Below are positions 55,244 through 64,000 of a DNA stretch of 64,000 nucleotides, piece after piece. This DNA is from Agapetus fuscipes. Lineage: Eukaryota > Arthropoda > Insecta > Trichoptera > Glossosomatidae. Both the position numbers and the translations under genes were made by a program. Location: the NCBI GenBank assembly GCA_951799405.1, contig OX637343.1, positions 1,674,001-1,738,000 of the forward strand, read 5' to 3'. Position 1 is the first letter of the stretch. Every line of letters begins with the position of its first letter. The notes below the pieces were generated by a model. The model had not been told where the DNA came from. It ran no database searches and was given only the letters and a program-made list of their open reading frames with translations.

Positions 55244-55669
55244 TTTTCCTTCCTGTAATTTTGTTTTTGTTCCAAAAAATTTTCAAAAATAGTTGAGGTT
55301 ATGTACCCGTATCAAAATTTTTCTTCCAAAGATGTCCAAATACAAATAATCATGATGGCAATTTGTATTTTTGTTACTAATGCACGAAAGACAGATCTTG
55401 AGCTCCTGCCAAACCACTGCGCCAGATTGTACAATCACATTTTTTTCCTTCAACCTGAACTATGAAGATCGATGGAGCGGCGGCCCAAACGGTAGGCGTG
55501 TTTGTATAATGGTCGAATATAAAGTAATTCACAGTTCCCAAGTGCTACCGTTTGCCTCTACGTCTCACAATCTACCGTAGAATGTTTGAGTAATTCAATT
55601 TTCACACCATTAAAGCATAAATGGTGTTATTTTTAATTCAAAATGCTCCAGAAAAAACCACAACAATAA

Positions 55670-56055
55670 TTAATGACAGATAGGTATAGGTATATTCGCT
55701 TTAGCAAATTCATAAGCCAGCTTCCTCACCTGGACAATTGTCAATCCATAGTGCATTTTAGAACATTGCAGGATGTATTTGTTCAATAGAGCCTCTTCTT
55801 CGGACGTGAACACTTGATTCGATGTGAACTTGGAGTTAAAGACACGCGCTGGAATGTTAGCATCGTTTTCAGTTGCTGCTTTCTTACGGAACTTCATTAA
55901 TCGGCTTTCAAGCGTTGTCGGTTTGAGATCGTATTTTCGCGCAGATTTTCTTATAGACAAGGTTTTGTCTATGACTTCCTGCATAGCACGTTTTATTGCT
56001 TCTTCATCTACTGGTCCTGTTCTAGTACCTTTTTTTATATATATTCGAGGCATGG
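55670..56055 (-). pseudogene. psq-type HTH domain (pogo-like transposase N-terminus)
   Basis: From M-P-R-I-Y-I-K-K (56055), just after a tgttacag acceptor: DEEAIKRAMQEVIDKTLSIR, KSARKYDLKPTTLESRLMKF (psq helix-turn-helix), then SEEEALLNKYILQCSKMHYG and RKLAYEFAKANI, the beginning of the second HTH. The reading stops there and no DDE core follows. Either an upstream exon is spliced to it or it is a truncated pogo-like gene. 55244-55669 holds nothing recognised. Confidence 0.65.
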
Positions 56056-56626
56056 CTCTGTAACAAAAAATACAATAATGACTACTTTCGTGGGGAACAT
56101 TCGTACAGTACGAATCTACCCCAATCAGCAATGCACGAAGGCACCCCAACCCAAAAAAACAATCAATCATATCAAAATAAAAATATCCGTTAAGGTTATC
56201 TCAAAATTAATGTTTACTTAATAAACCAGAGCATTCACTTATTATCCATAATAAATTACGTAAACGATTTGAGCAGAAGTTATTAGAGATAAATACATTC
56301 AAAAATGAATCGAAAAATTACTTACGCGGAGCGATTACAAGTTTCAACTTGTCCCGACGAAGCTAGCCGCGGCACTGCCTCCCCGCCCCGCTGTTAGTAT
56401 ATGCGTATGAGCTCGAGTCACGCACACAAATACGATCGCGTCCACGTGTTTGGCAGTGGAGTTATGACTACTGTTCGAATGCTCCCTCTGTACGAATCCT
56501 ACCTGCTCTCCCCTATAGATTAAAAACTGCTTGCGCACAAAATAAAAACACTGTAAATAAGAGGATTATTGTCTTAAAACACTATTTGAACAGTTTTGAT
56601 AGAATTAAACAAAAATGAAGGCTAAT
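56056..56626. other. No gene recognised
   Basis: Flank and possible intron 5' of the psq domain. GC-rich patch at 56370-56400. No motif on either strand. Confidence 0.3.
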
Positions 56627-56860
56627 TCAAATATTTTTGTGAGGAGCAAAATTGTGTGTTGTATTGTATTCACTACTTCTTCTTATTTCTTTTATTAAGT
56701 TCTGAAATGTTCCCAAACTAAATCTTTCCCTCAGGATTGGGTGCATCCAATAATTTTTTCCTTGGCTGTCTTTCCTCGTTTTCTTCTTAAATAATAATAC
56801 ATCACAACAAGAACTTCCTTGATGTCCATCGTGCACAGTCGCCTCGCGTAGAGTGCTTAA
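56627..56860 (-). pseudogene. PIF/Harbinger transposase N-terminus (copy B)
   Basis: MDIKEVLVVMYYYLRRKRGK in one frame, then NYWMHPILRERFSLGTFQNL and IKEIRRSSE in the next. The YW.HP...R...G.F..L..E.R block is the N-terminal signature of HARBI1-like transposases. Only this block remains. Confidence 0.6.
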
Positions 56861-56984
56861 AATTGGCACTAGCTTCGACCGTGGCCAATAAACGATTATT
56901 AATCGTATGTGTGAAGAGAGAAGCCGACATTCGATTAATATACAGATTATACAGATTATACATATAATATACAGTCAACCATTG

Positions 56985-57520
56985 GCATCCTGCCATCCTG
57001 GCAACTCGATGAATGTCTTCCTCAGAGCACAAATTGCCTTGGATAATCGGAATACTATTTTGGAGACTGTGGTTTTATGTAATCCATTCAAATCTTCCGT
57101 GCACTGCTGGATTGCTCCAGTGGCATAAACCGCACTGCCTGATTCCTGTTAAAAGCAGAATGTGATTAGACATGCCAAACAAAACCTTACTTGTACATCA
57201 AGTGTTTGTTTGGTTAATTCAAAATGATCATTTCAGGTTAGAATTATTGACATTTAATTGCCAAATTAATTACAACTATTAGGTTGAGTTAATGATTACA
57301 ATTACCTGTTACTTTTGATTTTGGTGCAGTGTTCTATTGACTCTACAAGCCACGGAACGGTGTCTTTAGACATGCGCAATCGCGCCCAAAATTCGCTTTC
57401 CAACGCTCCATATCGAGAGCACAAGGATGAAAGGTTTTAGATTTGCGCGTGCACATATATTCCATGATTTGTTCGTCATCTGAACTTTCCCTTTCCATTG
57501 CAGTATTAAAATGAATATTG
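56985..57520 (-). pseudogene. PIF/Harbinger transposase fragment (copy A)
   Basis: 57420-57310 reads EFWARLRMSKDTVPWLVESI in one frame. 57150-56985 reads SAVYATGAIQQCTEDLNGLH, KTTVSKIVFRLSKAICALRK and FIELPGWQDANG: the Y.TG..Q.......H.TTVS..........L HTH of HARBI1. The DDE_Tnp_4 core is absent. The two Harbinger pieces lie in the reverse of their natural order, so they come from two copies or a rearranged one. Confidence 0.65.
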
Positions 57521-57563
57521 TTCATTTTAGTGAAAAAAACTTTTCCCAAACGGACACACTATA

Positions 57564-59201
57564 CACCGCCGGACAAAAAAAATTACGAGTCCTCAAAAAA
57601 AACTAAAATTGACATATAATGAATTATTCTTGATATTTAATTAGTTTTTTTTTGTATTTTTTGACATATGTGATGACTACTCCTTACTTCAAGGTTAAAA
57701 TAAAAAATCTTACTCATGAATTGTAGTTAGAAATTGGCATTATATACCAGGTATCAGATTACCCGAACCTTAGAGACCCATAACGATTCATTTATGGTCG
57801 AGTGTTTGTGATGGAATAATAAAAGACATGCTATTTTGTCATTCATATTTAAGAAGTAGGTTCTTGTCGCTTTATTTTAAATGAAGGTATTTTACATTTA
57901 AACATATTTATAACATTAAAAAAAAATATATACTTAGTGAATTCACCTTTATTTTTTATAACATGTCGTAAAGCGAATCTAAAATTTCTGATGTTATTTC
58001 TCCTTCCCAGACTTGAATCAAGTTTTTTTTAATTCCTCAATGTATTTTGATTTTTTTTCCCCGACTTTTTTTTTCATAATCGCCCATAAATTTTCTATCG
58101 GGTTCAAATCAGGACTGTTCCCGGGTCACGTCAACGATTTTAAGCCAATTTTATCCTTGAATTCATTGATCTGTAAAAAAACAATAAATTATTTATCAAG
58201 TGGTCACAAAATGCAGTACAAAAAAAAAAAAATGTACTCACAGTGCGGGCTCTATGGCACGGCGCAGAATCGTCCTGAAAAATCGGGTCCGCGGTATACT
58301 GCGTAATGTCCTCGATTGTTGGAATAAGATGGTTTTTCAACACTTTTTTGTACTGGATGGCATTCATCGTACCCTGTACAAAATTTAGAGGTCCCAAACC
58401 GTACGCTGTCATGCACCCCCAAATCATGACGTAGGGTGAATGTTTAACGGTTCGAGTGACGCACGACGGATGGTATCTTTCCCCAGGTTTTCGTCGAACT
58501 ATCTTTTTGCCGTCTGGACCAAAAAGGTTGAATTTGGATTCATCGGAGAAAATAACATTTTGTCAATCCTCCAAGGTCCAATTCTTGTGCACATTCGCCC
58601 AAGCCTTCTTCATTTTGCCCGTGAGTAATGGTTTCTTTGCGGGACTTCGTGCTTGGAAACCATGCTCCAACAGCCGCCTGGACACTGTTTTTACTGAAAA
58701 TGTTGATTTGCTGGTAGACTGCACCTCTGCGTGTATTTCAGGTGCCGTTAAAAATCGATCGCGCGTAACAATTTTTTTTATTAAGCGATCATCTCGGACA
58801 GATGTCACGCGCCCACGTCTTCTTCCTTTTTTCCGTTCTATGGATCCAGTTTTTTTGAATTTAAAGAAAAAAAACCTCACTGCACCTTCTAAATACCCAA
58901 CTCGACGAGATATTTCACAATTAGATATGTTTTCTTGTGACAATGCGATTATTTTGGATTTTATCGCAATCGACATTTGCTTTGCACTTTCCATGATTGT
59001 TGTGTTATGTTCACTCAAACGCGGGTAAAACAAGACTGTTGAGACATTTTAAAATGTAAATATTGTAGAAAGGTAAAACATAGTGTCCTTAATTTATCGA
59101 CCAAAAGAAACAGGTATCGATAAAGGATTTCTTAGAAAAAGGGTACAGTAAAGTCAAGGGATGCGGTAGCAGGTAAACTCGTAATTTTTTTTGTCCGGCG
59201 G
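57564..59201 (-). mobile_element. Tc1-like transposon, one end damaged
   Basis: Left TIR CACCGCCGGACAAAAAAAAT follows a TA. The right end reads CCGCCGGACAAAAAAAATTA on the minus strand, but the terminal bases and TA are replaced by AGCTG (59201-59205). Contains the transposase 57956-58994. The shorter TA-flanked relative at 44686-45275 shows what the complete end looks like. Confidence 0.9.
57956..58994 (-). pseudogene. Tc1-like transposase (DD34E type) with an intron and two TGA codons
   Basis: From M-E-S-A-K-Q-M (58994): HTH (ISNCEISRRVGYLEGAVRFF), linker GRRRGRVTSVRDDRLIKKIV, then LTAPEIHAEVQ, core FSDESKFNLFGPDGKK (first D), FQDDSAPCHRART (second D), NSPDLNPIENLWAIMKKK (E). A TGA replaces the tryptophan usually found before NVIFSDES (58566-58568). 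Another replaces the W of the TWPGNSPDLNP-type motif (about 58124). Between APCHRART and INEFKDK lie 71 bases (58171-58241) with gtgagt and ttttttacag, a phase-0 intron. Otherwise full length. Confidence 0.88.
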
Positions 59202-59638
59202 AGCTGTCAAAAATAGATACGTAAAGACCCCAGCTTGTAACAACACCTATAGAAAATTGCTACCCAAAATTGGGTAGCAAAAATATTGTTGCTATTTGAT
59301 TATTGATATTTTTTTAGAGAAAAATACTTTTGTTTTATAAACTTTTATTCACTGCTCAAAAGGTAGCTTATAACATGGTTACAATACTTTTTATAAGAAA
59401 ACGGAAGTACACAAAGATGGCGTCTGTATTGCCAACTCTACAAATTTAATATTGTATTCCAACAATTATTTTATTGCTAGACCTGGGTTCAAAAAACCGG
59501 TTTTCAAATTGTAACCATTACCAACACATTTTTAAAAACTTTGAACAATATATTAATTAAAAACTATGACTATTTCAAAATACAAATATTTAATATATAA
59601 ATTAATTTTCTGTCATAATTCTTCTCTTATCATTCTTC
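59202..59638. other. No gene recognised
   Basis: AT-rich flank of the Tc1 element. No motif on either strand. Confidence 0.35.
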
Positions 59639-59998
59639 TTATAAAAACTTCTCCAAATCTTCTGGACGGCCAGACGCATCAACGAGTTCATCCTCGGAGA
59701 GCCACGCTTGGATGGCTTGACTCTGGTCAGTAGGTATAAGCACAGGCCGCGCCGTATGCTTCAGCTCTTCAAAACACGCTGTCCGTGGCAATGCCGATAG
59801 CCTGGAACGACTGGTTTGGGTCGGTGGCTTGGGGAAGAAGAGAGGAAGAGTTAGATCCCTCTCAAGATGAGCCGAACAAATGAAAAACAGCAGCAGGCAC
59901 CTCGGTAGTTGTAATGCTGCGAGCAGCGCAGTCACCAAAAGTGAAGGAAAGTGGTCACTGGTCACCTCCAAGAAAAACATTATATATTTTAAAAACAT
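59639..59998 (-). CDS. Unrecognised 119-codon open frame
   Basis: M-F-L-K-Y-I-M-F starts a hydrophobic N-terminus (LLVTALLAALQLP, CLLLFFICSA) resembling a signal or membrane segment. A Pro/Ser/Arg-rich middle follows, then an acidic end (AWLSEDELVDASGRPEDLEK). GC content is higher than in its surroundings. No homology recognised. It could be an exon of a host gene or part of an element; the sequence just beyond it (60035-60270) recurs at 12280-12560. Confidence 0.3.
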   Translation of the reverse strand: MFLKYIMFFLEVTSDHFPSLLVTALLAALQLPRCLLLFFICSAHLERDLTLPLFFPKPPTQTSRSRLSALPRTACFEELKHTARPVLIPTDQSQAIQAWLSEDELVDASGRPEDLEKFL

Positions 59999-60593
59999 CC
60001 CAAAAACACAATTTCAAAACTAATCACTGCACAATTTTCACGTTCCCGTCACATGAAATAAAAAATATTAAACGATTTGAAGTATTGAAGCCAAATTTGA
60101 GGTTATGTTGTATACGAAACAAATGCCGAACAAATTACATGGCCTGAAGAAAAATAATGAAAACAAAGAATTATCAAAATAAAACACCAAAAATCTCTAT
60201 TGAAATCTCTAAAAAAAGTTCTATTGCAGCAAAAAAATAACGCAGGAACACATAAATAACGTTTAGTCAATTATAATATCACAATTAATTAGGCGAATAC
60301 ACCAAAAATTAAAGAAAATTGTAGGAGCTAATTTTAGTGCAACCATCTGTCAAATTTGAAAAGAGAATAATAATATCCATTATTGAAATCAATTTGTTTT
60401 TACTTATTGCGTAAAATGGGACAGTTCTTAATTGTTTGAATTATTTTGCCATCAAAACGTGATGTGGGTTCAGATTTGAGAATACTAAAATTATTATCTG
60501 TTAGAAATTGGTTGACTTTGTCCTTATAATCTACTGAGGATCAACTAATTTTCCTTTCTTTTTTAGTGATGAGATTATAGATGGAGATTGTTC

Positions 60594-60604
<11 letters not shown>
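59999..60604. other. Dispersed repeat and possible Penelope-like scrap
   Basis: 60035-60270 is related to 12280-12560. 60545-60405 (minus) reads VDYKDKVNQFLTDNNFSIL, then EPTSRFDGKIIQTIKNC, reminiscent of the Y..K...LL.D...Y..L..DPT segment near the start of Penelope-like RTs, but too short to be sure. 60597-60619 is a T homopolymer. Confidence 0.3.
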
Positions 60605-60619
<15 letters not shown>

Positions 60620-60624
<5 letters not shown>

Positions 60625-61405
60625 TTTATTAACGGCACTTAGTGCCTTTTACATGAAATGGTTACATAGTTTCAAAAATAACACAAATACATAAAAATAC
60701 CAAAAAGATGTAAATCTATATGAAAGTAAAATGAAACAAATAAACACAATAACAAAAACTATATAAAAATAAGAATAAAAATCAAAGTTACTATCTAGAG
60801 AAAAAATATAAATCAAAAAATATAAATCAAAAATCAAATGAAATATACAAGCAACAGAAATAAAAACACTATTCATCCAAAAAGTACCTCAACAGACCAG
60901 CTCTATACCTATCAAAGTTATTGTTGGGTGGGTCAAAGTCCAGTGTACAGGTATTACCACTACGTTGAAGGCGATTTATGCAACTGTTATATTGTGCATT
61001 TGTATTGGAAGCTACAGGGCGATAAGGAACTATCTGACGAGATCCCTGTCGCGGAACAAAAAAATTAATAGTTTCAAGCAACATCGGGCAATCTATTAGA
61101 CCATTCTTAATTTTATAGAGTGTGAGTAAATCAATAATTTTTCTCCTATTAGACAAACTAGTTAAATTAAGTAAGGAGTTAAGGAAGATGGGGTCAAAAT
61201 TAGCAATAGGAATATTTAGTTTAAAATTAACGATTTTTAAAAATTTAGTATGAACTTTTTCAATATTGTCAATATGGACCGAGAAGTGAGGAGACCAGAT
61301 GGTAGAACAGTATTCTAAAACGCTACGGACCAGTGAAGTATAAAGAATTTTTATTGTTTGTAAATCACGGAAATCTTTGGTAATTCGGAAAACAAAGCCA
61401 AGCAT
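60620..61405 (-). pseudogene. LINE family A, second copy (3' part)
   Basis: RT C-terminus from MLGFVFRITKDFRDLQTIKI to the stop at 60869, then the same GGCACTTAGTGCC end and TTTA tail as 2964-3010. Very similar to 3345-3890 (only scattered differences). 5'-truncated at 61405, where it abuts LINE family D. Confidence 0.9.
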
Positions 61406-61431
61406 TTTGAGAGATGATTGTATTTACTTCG

Positions 61432-62290
61432 TCAGTTTGAGCTCCTGCCTTCCGGTCCTGATAGTGCAGATTGGTGAGGTCTTGATAAAATCCATGCAGC
61501 TGTATTTGAAACTGGATGGTTGTTATAATACGGTGTTAGTATCCGCTGCCAGTTGGATGAGAGAGTTGGAGACTCCAGGGCCCCTGGAGTCATACTCAAT
61601 AAGAGATAGTTGTTTGGAATCCTCTTTAAGGATATCAGACATGCTTGAGTCTTTTTGATGTTGAATTCAACAAGGTTGTCAGTGCCCCAACGGCTGACAG
61701 CCCTGAGATCTATATTGATCTTTGAAACTAATGATTCACGAGCAGTAGATATCGCTAAACTATTTGGGAGCTTTGCAAAAGAGAAACCGTCATGTATTGT
61801 ACTGTCATCGGCATAGCAGTGGATAGGTGCACAGGATAGTAAATCATTGATGTGCATAAGAAAAAGTGTCGGAGACAAGACAGATCCTTGGGGGACACCG
61901 GAATTGATTGGTAGCAGGGCTGATATACTACCATCAATGACTGTTTGGATAGACCTGTCTTTTAGAAAGCTGGATATCCATTCTATGAGGAGAAGGGGAA
62001 GTCCAAATGATGACAATTTGTTAAGAAGGCTGGAGTGCCAAACTCTATCGAAGGCTTTGGAAATATCAAGAGCAACAGCTTGTGTTTCACCCATAAGATC
62101 GAGGCGTCGGCCCCAGACGTGTGTGACATAAGTGAGAAGGTCACCGCTGGAGCGGTTACGGTATTGTGGTCGCTAAGCAGTTTATGGGTTTCCAGATATT
62201 CCATAAGCTTGTCATTTATGATCCTTTCCATAACTTTGGAAAGTAAGGAAGTGAACTGCCTCTTCTGTGTTAGAATTATGCAAAAACGGC
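61432..62290 (-). pseudogene. LINE family D reverse transcriptase (YADD type)
   Basis: LLSKVMERIINDKLMEYLET, HKLLSDHN, then LDISKAFDRVWHSSLLNKLS, SGVPQGSVLSPTLFLMHIND, IHCYADDSTIHDGF (YADD), VEFNIKKTQACLISLK. RT motifs 1-6 of a Jockey-superfamily LINE. The end (61500-61432) is frameshifted and is replaced at 61405 by LINE family A. 5'-truncated at about 62290 against the Copia piece. Confidence 0.82.
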
Positions 62291-62589
62291 AGGACAATTT
62301 GTTAATAGTATTTTATTCCACACAGACTTTTTCACAACCACAACATATTGTTTTTTTCTAACTGACATTCTTTTGTTTCAATTTTCAAAACCTTGTTCCA
62401 TTTTCAAACTTGTTCTTAACAAATATATATTTCATTTTATTTCAATTTCAACATACCCCCTAATGAATGAAATAAACAAAAATAAAAATGAACATAAAAT
62501 AAATAATTACCTACATAATAATAATAACATAATGATTTTCAAATTTTAACAATGGTTTGAATAGATAAAGCAAAAACACTAAATTATGA

Positions 62590-63590
62590 CATGAGCTTAT
62601 TCTTTTGATACTTGGTTACTTGGCATGAAGTAAAGGATTTGTTAAACAATCAGCAATATTTTGATCAGTTGGACAATAGAAAATATGAAACCAGCCTTTC
62701 TTGAATTCATCTTTCACTTAATGATACTTCACATCAATGTAAACACATTTCCTTGTGAATTGATTGGCTTTGATCATCTTGATACAGCTTTGATTGTCTA
62801 CATACAAATTTACATCAACTTTTCTTGAAATTAGTTCCTCAAGAAGTGTCTTGACATATTTCATTTCTTTAACGCTATGAGCAGCTGCAATATATTCAGC
62901 TTCAGTATATATACATATATTTAGATGATTTCTTTGTTTAAAAAGCGCCGTTTTCGTGTGTAGCACACCTCAAGGGCCCTTTATTTTTTGGTTTGTCTTT
63001 ATTCCTCACTCACACATAATTTTAGTCCCTAAATGACTGACTGAGCATGTATGTCTTTAATTTTTTCTTGAATGATGCGTCGGAGCTCACAGTCCTGACC
63101 TCCACGGGCAGTTTATTCCACACCAAGGGTGCGCCATTGCGGAACCCTCGGTCGCCAAAGCGTGTTGAACAAAATCTGATGGGCTCGCGGAGTCTGGCCC
63201 CACCAGACACAGCAGATGATTGTGCTACTAGAGACTGTTTACGAGAGCACCATGCAATTGGTCCTCCTGCATAGAATATATTGCAGCTGCTCATAGCGTT
63301 AAATAAAAAATAAAAAAAATAAACTGTCAATAATTTGCTTTTTTGTTGCTCTGTGTTCTTTTTATACACATTGCACAGCGTTGAATACATCTCATATGCA
63401 TTTTGGCTACTTTATATATATGAGCTTTTACTGTATTATCACTCGTTCTTAACATATAATACTGAGCCGAAGCATCTTTTGACTCCCATTCTTCAATTTT
63501 TGTAATGTCTGTTGGCTTTTCCTCGCCATTTATTAATCTTATTAATTTCTTAGCAACAATATTTTAAATATTTAAAAATTGAAATGGTAA
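62590..63590 (-). pseudogene. Rearranged Copia remnant (Gag and RNase H pieces) with a LINE scrap
   Basis: Minus order: 63560-63330 Gag (WESKDASAQYYMLRTSDNTV, then AYEMYSTLCNVYKKNTEQQK); 63275-63225 GGPIAWCSRKQSLVAQSSA of RNase H; 63225-63022 a CR1/L2-like tail (RFGDRGFRNGAPLVWNKLP, SFKKKLKTYML); 62920-62590 RNase H end (TEAEYIAAAHSVKEMKYVKT, LYVDNQSCIKMIKANQFTRK, FYCPTDQNIADCLTNPL). Protease, integrase and RT are deleted. A different family from the 20.7-kb Copia. A 27-base inverted repeat flanks the LINE scrap (62871-62897 and 63274-63300). Confidence 0.78.
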
Positions 63591-63626
63591 AACATGGTTT
63601 TAATTCACTTTATTCTTTTTGTTTTT

Positions 63627-63664
63627 GCTCGAACATTTTCGCCTAATGAGGCATCTTCAGGAGC
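63627..63664 (-). ncRNA. Hammerhead-like ribozyme motif, copy A
   Basis: On the minus strand: GCTC (helix I), CTGAAGA, T, GCCT-CATT-AGGC (helix II), GAA, AATGTT (very short helix III), C, GAGC (helix I). This is the type I hammerhead plan with the tiny helix III known from Penelope-like elements. The extra T before helix II is non-canonical. Confidence 0.5.
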
Positions 63665-63860
63665 AGAATGGTTACAAATATATTTTTATAAAATAATTTT
63701 CAAAACATTTTTTTTTTTATATTTTGTATTGTTTGTGTATTAACACTGTGAAAATTCATTTTGTTTCAATTTATAATTTTTGGATGAAATTTTTCAAGCA
63801 AAACACTGTTTATTTTCACTATAGACTTTATTTAAAAGATTAAAATCTTTAAAACAAAAT

Positions 63861-63897
63861 TACGAACATTTTCGACCTAGAAGGTCATCATCAGGTA
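63861..63897 (-). ncRNA. Hammerhead-like ribozyme motif, copy B
   Basis: On the minus strand: TAC, CTGATGA, T, GACCT-TCT-AGGTC, GAA, AATGTT, C, GTA. Same plan as copy A, with helix I and helix II changed on both sides so that pairing is kept. Flanks are also loosely alike (AT-rich, then a T run). Confidence 0.5.
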
Positions 63898-64000
63898 TGA
63901 TTTGATTACAGAAATTAATTTTATTTTATGAAATTTTTTTTTTTTTTTTCCAAAACAAAAACAAACAAACAAACAATATTTTAATTTCTTTCTCCCACAT

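Noticed and set aside
55017..55292. Repetitive open frames on both strands (about 90 codons each)
   Set aside because: They are produced by a 57-base tandem repeat that is a multiple of three; no start context, splice sites or homology.
60405..60545. Firm call of a Penelope-like RT
   Set aside because: Only about 45 codons with weak resemblance; left as a low-confidence note.
1..64000. Bacterial or organellar features (operons, CRISPR, riboswitches, origins)
   Set aside because: Intron-containing genes and eukaryotic transposons throughout; no direct-repeat/spacer arrays or bacterial gene order.

Overview
This is a 64-kb stretch of an AT-rich animal nuclear genome, almost certainly from an arthropod and most likely an insect. 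A hemipteran would fit, but that is a guess from the mix of elements. The evidence for a eukaryote is GT-AG introns in several genes, one recognisable animal gene (BLOC-1 subunit 6/pallidin) at the left edge, and a dense, nested population of eukaryotic transposable elements. There are no rRNA, tRNA, CRISPR or operon-like features.

Layout. Positions 70-1838 hold the first three coding exons of a pallidin (BLOC1S6) gene, whose intron 2 carries a fold-back MITE. The rest is an accessory, transposon-built region. 2.0-6.1 kb: two LINE fragments. 6.2-8.5 kb: a broken piggyBac carrying Gypsy and repeat insertions. 8.6-8.75 kb: a decayed DNMT1 C-terminus. 8.8-13.6 kb: RTE, LINE ORF1, LINE RT and P-element remnants. 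13.7-15.8 kb: a complete Tigger/pogo element. 16.0-31.2 kb: one piggyBac whose two TTAA-bounded ends now lie 15 kb apart because it has been entered repeatedly. Inside it sits a 10.2-kb element (16256-26444) with matching ends and a spliced, apparently intact 1031-residue DUF7869-type putative transposase. In intron 1 of that gene sits a young Copia, and in the Copia gag sits a short RTE-tail repeat. 31.2-43.9 kb: LINE, mariner, Harbinger-like, pogo-like and Gypsy pieces. 44.2-51.7 kb: a LINE cut by a TA-flanked element. 52.0-54.0 kb: a Helitron whose exact empty site is present elsewhere in the window. 54.0-64.0 kb: RTE endonuclease, psq, Harbinger and Tc1 elements, LINE pieces, a scrambled Copia, and two hammerhead-like motifs.

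How it works together: apart from pallidin, the coding sequences seen here serve mobile elements. The most noteworthy item is the DUF7869-type element. It has 24-bp terminal inverted repeats, a candidate 4-bp ATAT duplication, an array of 62-bp units that copy the terminal repeat, and a frame-preserving four-fold repeat in the putative DNA-binding part of its protein. All identifications come from reading translations by eye; no database search was run.
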